Positions 25,935-35,130 of a stretch of 64,000 bases of DNA are shown one piece after another. The stretch is from Mycobacterium paraffinicum (GTDB lineage Bacteria > Actinomycetota > Actinomycetes > Mycobacteriales > Mycobacteriaceae): contig NZ_MPNT01000005.1 of the NCBI RefSeq assembly GCF_001907675.1, positions 124,001 through 188,000 of the forward strand. Reading direction: 5' to 3'. The translations under genes and the position numbers were made by a program. Under the pieces are notes generated by a model that was not told the DNA's origin, searched no databases, and saw only the letters and a program-made list of their open reading frames with translations. Within the stretch, counting starts at the first letter, position 1. Every line of letters begins with the position of its first letter.

Positions 25935-27179
25935 ATGAGAGGCCATCCGGTGACTTCCGAGTCGGTCGCAGATTTCCGGAGCCGGGCCAAGGCTTGGCTG
26001 GCCGCAAACCTCCCGCGGCTTGATTCCGAAGACGCGATGGCTCTGCGGCGCGACGAGCTGCCCTCCTGGCGGCGCGCGCGTGAACTGCAGAGGAAGCTCT
26101 ACGACGGCGGATTCGCCGGGATCTGCTTCCCGCGCGAGTACGGCGGCCTCGGGTTGGGCTACGAGTACAAGAAGGCGTTCGACGCCGAGGCCCTGGCCTA
26201 CGAGATGCCGCTCATGCTCAACGTCCCGTCCTTCGCCATCTGCTGCGCGACGATCCTCGACATGGGCAGCGAGGAACAGAAGCGCACTCACATCGCGGCC
26301 GCGCTCCGCGGCGATGAAGTGCTGGTGCAGTTGCTGTCCGAACCCAGCGGGGGATCGGATCTTGCGGGCGTCCTCACCCGCGCCGACCGCAGGGACGGAC
26401 GGTGGATTATCAACGGCGCCAAGACGTGGAGCACGTGGGCATTCGCCGCCGACTACGGCCTGTGCCTGGCCCGGACCGACTGGAACGCGCCCAAACACGA
26501 AGGGCTGACGATGTTCCTGGTGCCGCTTCGGCATCCCGGCGTCACGATCAACCGCATCAAGCAGGTCAACGGCTCGGTCGAATTCTGTGAGGAGTTCTTC
26601 GACGACGTCGACGTCGGTGACGACGCCGTCGTGGGGGAGCCGGGGAAGGGTTGGGAGGTCGCGTCGCGACAGCTCTACCACGAACGCCGCAGCATGGGCG
26701 ACGGGTCGGAGTACACCAGCGGACCGGGGATTGCCGAGGCCGAGGACGTCTCGGTCGACCTGCTGTGGGTGGTCGAGAAGGCGAAACAGGCAGGGAGCAA
26801 ACGGGTTCGGGAGCTGGCCGGGCGAGCTCTGGTGCACCGGGTGGTGCACGGACAACTCGCCGAGCACGTCTTCCACGCCGTGGGTAACGGATCGCTGCCA
26901 CCCGCCGCGGGATCGATCATCCGGCTCGACATGGCCGAGGTGCACGACGTCGAAATCGACACCGCGCTGGCGATAGCGGGACCGGCGGTCGCGGTCGACC
27001 ACGAGGCGCGGTTGCTCGACATCGGCACGCGCTACCTGGGCCGCCAGATCGCCAGCATCGGTGGCGGCACCACCGAGATGGCGCGCAACGTGATCGGGGA
27101 GCGGGTGCTGAACTTCCCGCGCGAGTATGCCGCCGACCGCGGCGTGCCGTTCAACCAGGTGCGGCACGGAAAAGCCTGA
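25935..27179 (+). CDS. Acyl-CoA dehydrogenase
   Basis: About 414 aa flavoprotein. The family signature QLLSEPSGGSDLAG (FAD and substrate contact) is at about 134-147, and GGTTEMARNVIGERVL is the C-terminal motif. It oxidises acyl-CoA to enoyl-CoA, or acts in the FadE-like steroid or side-chain pathways of mycobacteria. The start could also be the GTG at 25950, which has GAGAGG eight bases upstream. It is followed after 12 bases by a hotdog protein gene and preceded by twin CTGTACAG boxes. Confidence 0.9.
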   Translation: MRGHPVTSESVADFRSRAKAWLAANLPRLDSEDAMALRRDELPSWRRARELQRKLYDGGFAGICFPREYGGLGLGYEYKKAFDAEALAYEMPLMLNVPSFAICCATILDMGSEEQKRTHIAAALRGDEVLVQLLSEPSGGSDLAGVLTRADRRDGRWIINGAKTWSTWAFAADYGLCLARTDWNAPKHEGLTMFLVPLRHPGVTINRIKQVNGSVEFCEEFFDDVDVGDDAVVGEPGKGWEVASRQLYHERRSMGDGSEYTSGPGIAEAEDVSVDLLWVVEKAKQAGSKRVRELAGRALVHRVVHGQLAEHVFHAVGNGSLPPAAGSIIRLDMAEVHDVEIDTALAIAGPAVAVDHEARLLDIGTRYLGRQIASIGGGTTEMARNVIGERVLNFPREYAADRGVPFNQVRHGKA

Positions 27180-27191
27180 AGGAGGCCGGAA

Positions 27192-28058
27192 TTGAGCGAT
27201 CAGCTTCGTGACATCCGAGAGCTGGCGGGCGACTCGGAGGCCTACCGCGACGAACTGTATCGGCGCTGGACCGGGCTGCTCAGCTACCGCTACATCGGCC
27301 GGAAGCACTCGTCAATGGACCTCGGTGAGGTCGACGACACCGTCACCATTCGCCGTGACATGCGCAACGAGGCCGGGGGAATCATGGTGGCGCCGTTGGC
27401 CATTTCGTCCCCCGAAGGATGCCAGACCGACATGGTCGCGGTGCCCAACCCGGTCATCGCGTCGGTGCAGATCATCGACCCCGGCTACGACGTCAAGCGG
27501 GTCGAGATCGTCGGCTCCGGCATCGTCCACCAGGGCCGCACCATGGGTTACGGGCGGTGCAAGATCGTCGACGCCGACAACCCGGACCGGGTGATCGCCT
27601 TCAACGAGGGACAGGGAGCGATCATCGGCATCCCGCCGGAAGGGCTTGGCCGAATGGATGTTTCGGGCACGGAGCTGGTGATCGAGGACTCGCCGGACCT
27701 GCCGCCGCTGTGGCAGGCGTTCGGTGCCAGCCGGCGCGCTGACGGCCATTGGGTGCTGCCCGAGCTCAGCACCGAACTCGCTTCGCCGGACGCCGCGCTG
27801 CACATCGGCCCGCAGCACGTCGTCCTGGAAACCGCGGCGATCGACCTGGCCGCCGGCGTCGCCGGGACGCGGAAGCTGCAGGTGGTCAGCTGGCACGTCA
27901 TGTTCATGTCACGCGGCAAGGTCGGCCCCTTCCGCGTCGAGGGCACCGCGCATCCGGGCCGGCCCGGGCGCGTCGGCGTCCGCATGCTGCTGCACGACGA
28001 GGGAAACGCGGACAAGGCCGTCACCTCCGCCGCGGCCGTCTTCGACGTCGTGGGCTAG
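27192..28058 (+). CDS. Hotdog-fold thioesterase/dehydratase-like protein
   Basis: 288 aa with two consecutive hotdog-like halves (about 40-150 and 185-285). It begins with TTG behind GGAGG and lies 12 bases downstream of the acyl-CoA dehydrogenase, so it is in the same operon. PaaI-like residues could not be pinned with certainty. The likely role is hydrolysis or hydration of an acyl-CoA made by the dehydrogenase. The start at 27192 is set by the Shine-Dalgarno sequence. Confidence 0.6.
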   Translation: MSDQLRDIRELAGDSEAYRDELYRRWTGLLSYRYIGRKHSSMDLGEVDDTVTIRRDMRNEAGGIMVAPLAISSPEGCQTDMVAVPNPVIASVQIIDPGYDVKRVEIVGSGIVHQGRTMGYGRCKIVDADNPDRVIAFNEGQGAIIGIPPEGLGRMDVSGTELVIEDSPDLPPLWQAFGASRRADGHWVLPELSTELASPDAALHIGPQHVVLETAAIDLAAGVAGTRKLQVVSWHVMFMSRGKVGPFRVEGTAHPGRPGRVGVRMLLHDEGNADKAVTSAAAVFDVVG

Positions 28059-28264
28059 GCCGACGTGGGTTTGCGTGCTGCGGGCTTACAGATTGGTACG
28101 GACTTCAGTGACCAGGCGTACGACGTCGCGCTCGCTATGACGGCCGGGGCATACGCCGACAGATGAGGTGGCCCTGCGCCGAGCCCGCGATCTCCGGAAC
28201 CGAAAATAGCCAAAGTTCGATTGCCTTATTGCAACAGAACACGGGTGCAGCGACCGCCGGGCCC
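28059..28264. other. Gap at the edge of the low-GC block
   Basis: About 206 bases between the hotdog gene and the ECF S component. Base composition falls here relative to the left side. No convincing gene, repeat or attachment site was seen. Confidence 0.35.
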
Positions 28265-28858
28265 CTATTTTCCGTGCAGAGCCTGTTCGTCTCCCGGCCA
28301 TGAATATCCTACTAATGCAGCGATGAGGTGGTCCGCCACGGGGACGAACAGCACAGCGAGAAGCGCGTTGATGAGAAATATCGGTAGATAGATGGCCGCT
28401 ACCTTGAACGGGAAGTCACTGCGAACGAGAAACTCACTGAATTTAGCAGCTACGCCTACGATCTCACCGGCCATAGCGCTTGCCGTCACACGGGCGACTC
28501 GTTGTGCTGGACCGACATCTCCCAGGATGAAATAGCCCACCACGCCCGCCACCACACCGACCAGACCCTCAGGAAGGTCGCGGCTGAAGAAGGTGGAGAA
28601 TCCGATGCTCGGCAAGTCGTGCGTGCAGGCGCTGCCGATGGTTCCGGCAATGAGTCCTGCGAGCGCTCCATATCGGATACCCAATGCCGGGACGACGGCG
28701 AGGGCAAAGCCGAGGTCAATAAGCGCGGTGGAGGGGAAGGAGACAACGAAGACATGGAGCGATGCATAGAGAGCGGCGCCGATAAGGCCAGAAGCGAGTG
28801 CGCGCGTGATGACAGTCCATGGTTTCGTTGGCGAATCGGTCCGCACATAAGGTCGCAT
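28265..28858 (-). CDS. ECF-transporter S component (orphan)
   Basis: 197 aa integral membrane protein with about six hydrophobic helices (starting ALASGLIGAALYASLHVFVV), the size and topology of energy-coupling-factor S components. Such a protein binds a vitamin or cofactor precursor and works with a shared EcfT/EcfA module, but no ATPase or T component is nearby. Start ATG has AAAGGAG eight bases upstream. It is the first gene of the lower-GC block. Ligand unknown. Confidence 0.62.
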   Translation of the reverse strand: MRPYVRTDSPTKPWTVITRALASGLIGAALYASLHVFVVSFPSTALIDLGFALAVVPALGIRYGALAGLIAGTIGSACTHDLPSIGFSTFFSRDLPEGLVGVVAGVVGYFILGDVGPAQRVARVTASAMAGEIVGVAAKFSEFLVRSDFPFKVAAIYLPIFLINALLAVLFVPVADHLIAALVGYSWPGDEQALHGK

Positions 28859-29207
28859 ACGTGGTTCTCCTTTGCTGTTCGAGTGAGCACGCCACGGCGT
28901 GATGGGTATGCCGTCGAAGGGTGCCGGCCCGCTGGTCTGATGTGGTCAAGCGCCGGGAGGCACACCACTCGGATGCAGCTGGTGCCCATCGTCCTTGCAG
29001 CGCAGTGTGATTGCCAGGACGTATTTGCTTTCGGACGAAAGTCTGAGACTCTTAAGGCCTTGACTGTCGTGGCTCGAAGAGTCGGTCTATCACCGAGCGG
29101 TGTCAGACGGTCGTCCAGCCCCCTCAATCGTGGCTGGAGGAGGAGGCTATCGCGCGGTAGGTGTCTGGTCATGGCAAACCCGCATCATTGACCGGAAGAA
29201 TTGCGGT
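28859..29207. other. Intergenic leader region with two hairpins
   Basis: Divergent promoter region of the S-component gene and the first flavin hydroxylase. The perfect inverted repeats are CACGCC/GGCGTG at 28888-28901 (in the S-component leader, 30 bases before its start) and CTTTCG/CGAAAG at 29028-29041. No known riboswitch consensus (TPP, B12, FMN) was found by eye. Confidence 0.4.
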
Positions 29208-30401
29208 ATGACAGATACCCTTGCGACGCAGCACCGCCACATCAACGAGCAGATAGTGGCCCGCGCCCACGCTTTGCGCTCGGTGCTTGAGGAGAATGTG
29301 GCCACCGGGGAGGAGCTGCGCCGCTCACCAGACGTCGTCAACGACGCACTGGAGCGTAACGGAATGTTTCGGCTGTTCACGCCGACATGCTTTGGCGGCT
29401 ACGCGGTGGGAGTTACCACGGCGATCGAGGTAGTGGCCGCGCTCGCCGAGGGGGATGCCTCGGCGAGCTGGATGATCGGGATCGCCGCCGTCGGTAGCTG
29501 GATTGCCGCCCAGAGCTCGCCGCAATTGCAGGACGAGATCTTCGCTTCCAATCCGGACGCTCGGCTTGCCGGGTCCCTCACTCCAGTGCCGGCCCAGCGA
29601 GTCAAAGGTGGTTGGCGCGTGACGGGTTCGTGGACTTTCGCATCCGGTGCCCACCATGCGGAGTGGGCATTGTTGTCCCTGAGCGTTGTCGGCGGGCGCG
29701 GGGCTGACGAAGAGATTTTGTTGTGCTTTGTCCCCGCCAGGGAAGTGACGTTGCAACGATCGTGGTACACGGTCGGAATGCGGGCGACCGGGAGTGACAG
29801 TTGGGTCGCCGAAGACGTTTTTGTTCCCGACTATCGGACGATGTCCGTTCGTCAATTGATCATGGGAACGCAGACGACGCGTCACGACGAGCCGATCTTT
29901 CGGGTTCCGCTGGCGCCGGCAGCGCCGCTGTTTGGATTGGGAACGCTGTTGGGCACTGGTAAGGCTGCTTTAGATTTTGTTGCTGCGCGGGCACGGACTA
30001 AGCCGCTGCACAACACGTGTTTTGCTCGACAATCTGATTCGGCCGGCGTGCGGATTCAGGTCGGCGAGGCTGCGGTGAAGATCGCTACTGCACGGCTACA
30101 CGCGTATGACATCGCTAATGCCCTTGATGAAGCTGCAGCGGATAATCGACCAATCTCGTACGCTGATCGCGCTGCGTGGAAGGCACGGTGCGGCTACGCG
30201 GCGCAGCAGATCGTTGAAGCCTTAAACATGCTATTGAATGTCCACGGGGCGAGCAGTTTTGCAGAATCCAATCGCCTGCAACAGTATTGGCGGGATGCAA
30301 ACACGTTGGCACGGCATTCAACGATGCAGATGGTCGTAGGCTACGAAGTCTTCGGCGAGTCCCTACTGGGAGTTGACAAGCGAATCACGACACACGTTTA
30401 A
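29208..30401 (+). CDS. Acyl-CoA-dehydrogenase-fold flavin hydroxylase (HsaA-like), copy A
   Basis: 397 aa. It has the group D flavin monooxygenase/acyl-CoA dehydrogenase fold of HsaA (3-HSA hydroxylase) and similar p-hydroxyphenylacetate hydroxylase oxygenase components: ERNGMFRLFTPTCFGGY, GDASASWMIGIAA, SWYTVGMRATGSDSW and the C-terminal HGASSFAESNRLQQYWRDA. It would need a flavin reductase for reduced FMN. A paralogue lies at 41295-42473. The ATG at 29208 is preferred because the earlier part of the frame has no family similarity. Confidence 0.83.
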   Translation: MTDTLATQHRHINEQIVARAHALRSVLEENVATGEELRRSPDVVNDALERNGMFRLFTPTCFGGYAVGVTTAIEVVAALAEGDASASWMIGIAAVGSWIAAQSSPQLQDEIFASNPDARLAGSLTPVPAQRVKGGWRVTGSWTFASGAHHAEWALLSLSVVGGRGADEEILLCFVPAREVTLQRSWYTVGMRATGSDSWVAEDVFVPDYRTMSVRQLIMGTQTTRHDEPIFRVPLAPAAPLFGLGTLLGTGKAALDFVAARARTKPLHNTCFARQSDSAGVRIQVGEAAVKIATARLHAYDIANALDEAAADNRPISYADRAAWKARCGYAAQQIVEALNMLLNVHGASSFAESNRLQQYWRDANTLARHSTMQMVVGYEVFGESLLGVDKRITTHV

Positions 30402-30850
30402 GGCATGTCGGGATCGGGTCGATAGGCGCGATGTTGCCCACGTCGCGGATGGAAACCACACTCGTGCCACGGTGGTCGCGAGGAAGGTATGTCACCGTTA
30501 GCCTGCGGCCCTGGTTTCGTTCTGGGTTTGCTTGCCCGCCAGCGTAGTTACCAATCCGAGCACCGTCATTCGTGGCGAATTCGGGTGACCAGCGAGTGAG
30601 TGGAGGATCAACGGTGTGGGCGGCGCAAATTGATCTGCCTTTTGTCAGAATCGACCTGTCTCAGAAGAGGTTTCGCCTATTACCGTCGTACAGGTGCGAG
30701 ACAGTCAGAACTCGGATGGTAGCGGCCATTTTGGCAGAGATCGCGGTGTTGCGGCGACGTTGTCTCGCGCTGGCCGCCCGATGGTTCTCGGGTGTGCTAA
30801 TGGGATCGGGGATGCGCGGCTTCATCGCTCGGTTCGAGAGGTGCAGGGTT
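30402..30850. other. Gap before the LysR gene
   Basis: About 450 bases. A long upstream frame reads into the LysR gene but shows no domain and begins at no good ribosome-binding site, so I regard it as untranslated. The region probably contains the LysR promoter. No repeat was found. Confidence 0.4.
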
Positions 30851-31801
30851 GTGTCGGAATCCCCTAGAACGCTTGACTTGCGGCAGCTCCGTTATTTTCT
30901 GATGGTGGCAGAGGAACTCAACTTTGGCCGCGCCGCACAGCGGTTGATGATTGCGGGTCCTTCGCTGTCTCAACAGATTAAGGCACTTGAGCGTGATCTT
31001 AAGGTACAACTCTTCGAACGTAACCATCATTCGGTGGCGCTCACCCCGACCGGCATCACCTTGCTTCCCCACGTGCGCGCGTTGGTCGACCAAGCCGATG
31101 ATCTGCGTCGGCGGGCTCGCGGCTTCGCCTGCAGTAGGCCGATTCGAATCGGCCTGGTCAACAGGTGTCCGCCGGGTTGGGCGGAGCTGGCTCGCGGCGT
31201 AGCCCCGGTCATCTTCGACACCTGGGTGATGCCGTCGCCCGCCCAGGCCGCTCGCGTGGCGGTCGGCAATCTCGATTTGGCGCTTTGCCATTTGGCAACA
31301 GCTGAGTTGGATGCGGCAGGGCTTATCGGTCGACTTGCCGGGGTAGAGCGTCTGCATGCGATCTGTGCCGGCTCGGATGCTCGCCCAGTTAATGCGAAGG
31401 ATATCGCCGTCCTGGTTGAGGCGGATGCCTTCAGCTGGTCGTCGTGGAACAGCTACGCGCGCAAGTTCGCCGAGAAGACGGGCGCACAGCCCGTGAGTAT
31501 CGAGGATGGCGGTCTTACGGGTGGTGCGTTCTTCGATCATGTGCGGCGGTTGCGTCGTCCGGTGCTTAACGCCCCCAAGGGGCCCTCGGCACCGCTTCCC
31601 CAGGACATGACTCTCCGGCCCGTAGTTGATCCGGTGCCATTGTGGACGTGGTCGCTTGTTCGGCGCACCAGTGACGAGAGGCCCGTGGTCGCCGCGGTGC
31701 TAGATGCCTTCACCAAAGGCGTTGCGAGTCTGGATCTCATGGGTGGAGCGCGGTGGGTGCCGGATGATGATCCTCACTACCCCCAGAGCCTGTCGTCCTG
31801 A
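30851..31801 (+). CDS. LysR-type transcriptional regulator
   Basis: About 316 aa. The helix-turn-helix occupies about 6-64 with LRQLRYFLMVAEELNFGRAA and GPSLSQQIKALERDL, the standard LysR N-terminus. The effector domain from about 90 is divergent and shorter than usual in one lobe. The GTG at 30851 sits behind GAGGTGCAGGG. An upstream in-frame ATG was rejected because its extra 90 residues are not LysR-like. It probably controls catabolic genes in the block. Its targets and inducer are unknown. Confidence 0.82.
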   Translation: MSESPRTLDLRQLRYFLMVAEELNFGRAAQRLMIAGPSLSQQIKALERDLKVQLFERNHHSVALTPTGITLLPHVRALVDQADDLRRRARGFACSRPIRIGLVNRCPPGWAELARGVAPVIFDTWVMPSPAQAARVAVGNLDLALCHLATAELDAAGLIGRLAGVERLHAICAGSDARPVNAKDIAVLVEADAFSWSSWNSYARKFAEKTGAQPVSIEDGGLTGGAFFDHVRRLRRPVLNAPKGPSAPLPQDMTLRPVVDPVPLWTWSLVRRTSDERPVVAAVLDAFTKGVASLDLMGGARWVPDDDPHYPQSLSS

Positions 31802-32046
31802 CGCGATTCGAGATTGGTACACGGGATTCACCTTCGCCCTTTGTGATCGTCCGCCATAATTCCCGCCGCCGCGCGGCTTATGGCGTCGCGCACCAACGTC
31901 TTGTTGTTGCTATGGCTGCCAGTTTGCGATCAAGCCGAGGCGGTACCCCGTCCCGTGTAGCGCAGCTCGCGAACTTGGGCTAGCGCGATCTCAGCGCTTT
32001 GCGCAGGATCTTGCGCGTTGTGAGAATAAAATGTTCTTGATAGCTG

Positions 32047-32991
32047 TCACTGCTGCGATTTCGTCGCGGTGACAAAGCGGTAGGTGAAGGGCCTTCGATG
32101 GGTTCGAGGGGCGCGGCCCAAGCGCACCGCCTCTTGGCGGGCCCCGGTGATGTTCGTCGTCCACTGGTGCGTGGCGAACCACTCCGCGCAATCGGGCCGC
32201 CCTTCGTCGTCAAACCACAGTGATGAGGTGTCGAATCCACTGGCGCTGACGTGGCGCTGCCGGCTGGCCGAAGTGTTTTCTGAAGTCAGTTTGTTTTGAG
32301 GACGTTTCGCTTCACCATCGACGCCGAATATCTCGACGGCCGCCCGGCTGCCCGCGCGGCTCAGCTGGTCGATGGCGGTGAACATCGTTGAGTGCGCCTT
32401 TGCGGGGAGGAACGGCATAAGCCCCTCAGCCAGCCAAACCGCTGGACGGCTCACGTCAAAGCCGCTGTCGCGTAACGTCTGCGGCCAGTTGTGGCGGAGG
32501 TCGGCGGCTACCGGGCGCAGATCCGCAGTTGGACTAACACCGTGACGGGCAAGGGTCGTGGCTTTGTACTCAAGGACCTTGGGGAGGTCGATTTCGAAGA
32601 TAATGGTCGCGGGCGCCCACTGCAGCCGGTATGCGCGTGAATCGAGTCCGGCGGCCAAATTCACCACTTGGTGGATGCCGGCGGCGGATGCATCGAGTAG
32701 GTAGGCGTCGAAGAAGTGGGTACGCACCGCTTGGTAGTTGATCATGTTTTGCCGATGGGTGGGATTGGGGTTGCTCGTGGTTGCTGAGTCGCTGGCCGGC
32801 CCATTCCAATCGGCTGCCGCCTGTGCGCGGACATGCTCGAGCTCATCGGCGGACACCAGCAGCTCAGCGTAGGGGTCTTGAATGAGCGGGTTGGCGCTTG
32901 CCGTTTCTGCGGCGCGTGCCAGCGCGACCATCACGGCGGTGGCGCCAACGCCGCTGGCGATATCCCATGAATCGTCTGCGGTGCGCGCCAT
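32047..32991 (-). CDS. Class I SAM-dependent methyltransferase (mycobacterial LCMT-like family)
   Basis: 314 aa belonging to the mycobacterial family of putative SAM methyltransferases (leucine carboxyl methyltransferase/TIGR00027 type). Landmarks are DDSWDIASGVGATAVMVAL at the N-terminus, the SAM loop VVNLAAGLDSRAYRL, the acidic FEIDLPKVL and WLAEGLMPFLP. The substrate is unknown. Its ATG overlaps the stop of a small upstream frame (TAATG). It lies on the minus strand within the low-GC block. Confidence 0.88.
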   Translation of the reverse strand: MARTADDSWDIASGVGATAVMVALARAAETASANPLIQDPYAELLVSADELEHVRAQAAADWNGPASDSATTSNPNPTHRQNMINYQAVRTHFFDAYLLDASAAGIHQVVNLAAGLDSRAYRLQWAPATIIFEIDLPKVLEYKATTLARHGVSPTADLRPVAADLRHNWPQTLRDSGFDVSRPAVWLAEGLMPFLPAKAHSTMFTAIDQLSRAGSRAAVEIFGVDGEAKRPQNKLTSENTSASRQRHVSASGFDTSSLWFDDEGRPDCAEWFATHQWTTNITGARQEAVRLGRAPRTHRRPFTYRFVTATKSQQ

Positions 32992-33200
32992 TACCGTTGC
33001 CTCACGGCTATGCGTTCGGCATCCGGGTGCTCGTCGTTGCCTGCTAAAAGGCAGTGCTTCTTTGGTGAGCGTCGGGTTGCGGCCTCAATGTTGATGTCCG
33101 ACAGGCCCGATGCCGTGGCTACGCTTCTGGCTGTGTCGATGATCTGCTGCACATCACCGATTTTGCATCCACTGAGCGTCCGGTTAGAAGGGGTGCGCAA
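32991..33200 (-). CDS. Possible small gene coupled to the methyltransferase
   Basis: A 69-codon frame beginning with TTG and ending in TAATG, so its stop overlaps the methyltransferase start. The sequence (CKIGDVQQIIDTARSVATA) reads like amphipathic helix, but no family is recognised. TTG start and no clear ribosome-binding site weaken it. It may be a real small protein or an accidental open frame. Confidence 0.3.
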   Translation of the reverse strand: MRTPSNRTLSGCKIGDVQQIIDTARSVATASGLSDINIEAATRRSPKKHCLLAGNDEHPDAERIAVRQR

Positions 33201-33295
33201 GCCGCTCGGTGATCGGATCTGGCCAAAGTGCTGCCTATTGGTGCCCGGCGTAATCGCACGGTCGCCGGGCCACGCATCCTCATAGCTGCTGCGGC

Positions 33296-34279
33296 TCAGC
33301 GTCCTTGGCTCTGACGGGAATGGCCGCGGAAACTCGCACGGTAGTGTTGCGGGCTAACGCCGACGATGCGATGAAACAGCGGTCTTAGCGATACTGCTTT
33401 GGATAGGCCGACCTGATGGGCGATCGCTTCGACGGTTAAGTCGGTGGTTTCAAGCAAGTGCTGGGCACGCAGTACGCGTTGGCGGAGAATCCATTGAATT
33501 GGGGACAATCCGGTCGCGGCCCGGAACTGACGGTCGAACGTGCGGCGACTGATATTGAATTGCTCTGCAATTCTGTCGATGTCGATGTGCTGGTCCAGAT
33601 TTCGGACGAGGAACTCCATGATCTCACTCAAGTTGTTGCTGTCGCTGCCTGACTGGATCGCATCGGAAATGACTTGGGCTTGGGCTCCTGATCGCCGCGG
33701 CGGTATGGCCATACGCCGAGATATTGCGGAGGCGGCTTTGACACCCCAGAACCGCGCGACAATGTGGAGGCATGCGTCTAGGCCGGCTGCTGTCCCTGCG
33801 CTTGTGATGACGTCGCCGTCGTCGACGTAGAGCACGGCGGGATCGACTTGGATTTTGGGGTAGCGTGCGGCGAGTGCCGCCGCGAATAGCCAGTGTGTGG
33901 CCGCTCGGCGTCCGTCGAGCAACCCGGTGGCCGCGAGCACAAATGCACCTGTGGACAGGCCAACGACTATAGCGCCGTCGGCATGTGCAGCGCGGATCGC
34001 CCGTAGCGATCGTTTGGGCACGTCTTCGTCCGCTCCACGCCAACTCGGAATCATCACAATTCCCGCTTGTTCGAGGTCTTCGAGACCGTATGGTGCATGT
34101 ATGCGGACCCCGCCGGTAGTGATCACCGGGTTGCATTCGGCGGCGACTGGCAGCAGCCTGAATTTGGGCGCGCCACTGTTGGTGCGGTCCATGCCGAAAA
34201 CGCTGATTGGCACCGAGGTCTCGAACATTGGTACGCCGTCAAACATCAGCACGGCGATCGTGCTCATGTTGCGCGGCAT
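33296..34279 (-). CDS. GlxA-family AraC/DJ-1 regulator, copy A
   Basis: 327 aa. The N-terminal DJ-1/PfpI-like amidotransferase fold occupies residues 5-180 and the C-terminal AraC helix-turn-helix about 225-320 (RIAEQFNISRRTFDRQFR and EAIAHQVGLSKAVSLRPLFHR). The nucleophile elbow reads GLSTGAF with Ser109, where family members usually have Cys. A second copy with Cys lies at 36484-37560. It is probably a ligand-sensing activator of the surrounding catabolic genes. Confidence 0.88.
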   Translation of the reverse strand: MPRNMSTIAVLMFDGVPMFETSVPISVFGMDRTNSGAPKFRLLPVAAECNPVITTGGVRIHAPYGLEDLEQAGIVMIPSWRGADEDVPKRSLRAIRAAHADGAIVVGLSTGAFVLAATGLLDGRRAATHWLFAAALAARYPKIQVDPAVLYVDDGDVITSAGTAAGLDACLHIVARFWGVKAASAISRRMAIPPRRSGAQAQVISDAIQSGSDSNNLSEIMEFLVRNLDQHIDIDRIAEQFNISRRTFDRQFRAATGLSPIQWILRQRVLRAQHLLETTDLTVEAIAHQVGLSKAVSLRPLFHRIVGVSPQHYRASFRGHSRQSQGR

Positions 34280-34623
34280 ATGACCTCCAGGCGAACGGTC
34301 CCGTGCGCCGGCGTCAGCTTGGAAAGCGAGCGCCAGCTGTCGTGTGCGACTTCGTTCATCTTAGGCAGGAGTACAATCGATCGTGCCGCGGTCACACAAA
34401 TGGATGTGGCCTGCGAATAGGTTGCGGTTATCGTCGGTGGGGATCGATGAATGCACCTTAATGACAAACAACTGACTCGTTCCTGTTGTGCGGTTCCAGG
34501 TTGACAGTCCTGTCGATCTACCAGGTTGTACTTCGCGGATCGTTGGGCTGCCGGCCCGCCCGTGGGTCACCGTCGAGCCGGCGAGCCCGGTTGTGCCGCA
34601 GGAGCGTCGGTTGGACCCGTCCA
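34280..34623. other. Gap between GlxA copy A and DDN copy A
   Basis: 344 bases. A minus-strand frame from 34627 to 34361 ends with SQLFVIKVHSSIPTDDNRNL and may be a decayed coding fragment, but I cannot name it. No repeats or RNA signals were recognised. Confidence 0.3.
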
Positions 34624-35130
34624 TCAAGGGTCTTTCGGTGACGACACCATGACCGGGACGTACCGGTTCTTGGCGTCGGCGATGTCTTCGTATTTACCGC
34701 ACGGACCGGGAGCATCCTTGGCCCGCTGAAACAGGCTGTCACGTTCATCGCCGTAAATCTCCGGGGTCGCAAAGCTTTCGTTGAAGCCGCGGCCATAGAG
34801 CTCGACGATTGGATCAGCTTTGAGGTTGCAATACCAGCCGGGGTTTTTGGCGGCGCCGAAGTTTGTCGCGATGAGTACCACACGACCACCGTCCGTGAAG
34901 TACACCAGCGCACTGGTCCGCTTCTCATCGGACTTGGCACTTCTGTGAGTCGTTTGGAGGGTGGGGAACGGCCAGACACACGAGACGCGCCCGCGAGTGA
35001 GGGTAATGAGCGCCGGATCTATCCGATCGCCCACATCACGAACGAAGCGGAGCCCCCAGGGGCTTAGCGCTACCCGGCTGACAAATCGATGAGCAACCGA
35101 GGTGCCGAGGCTGATGACGGGGATTGACAT
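34624..35130 (-). CDS. Deazaflavin (F420)-dependent nitroreductase-family protein, copy A
   Basis: 168 aa of the DDN family of split-barrel, F420-binding proteins. Recognised by LIATNFGAAKNPGWYCNLKA and the C-terminal YVPVMVSSP. DDN and its relatives use reduced F420 for reduction of quinones, nitroimidazoles and aromatic substrates. The ATG at 35130 is used and upstream frame is discarded. A related protein is at 39653-40102. Cytosolic or membrane-associated. Confidence 0.85.
   Translation of the reverse strand: MSIPVISLGTSVAHRFVSRVALSPWGLRFVRDVGDRIDPALITLTRGRVSCVWPFPTLQTTHRSAKSDEKRTSALVYFTDGGRVVLIATNFGAAKNPGWYCNLKADPIVELYGRGFNESFATPEIYGDERDSLFQRAKDAPGPCGKYEDIADAKNRYVPVMVSSPKDP

Noticed and set aside
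28859..29100. Possible riboswitch in the ECF S-component leader
   Set aside because: No match to TPP, cobalamin or FMN consensus was found by eye, and only a simple hairpin is visible.
31980..32024. Fourteen-residue tail LTTRKILRKALRSR resembling the C-terminus of acyl-CoA ligases
   Set aside because: Too short to call a pseudogene; the resemblance could be chance.
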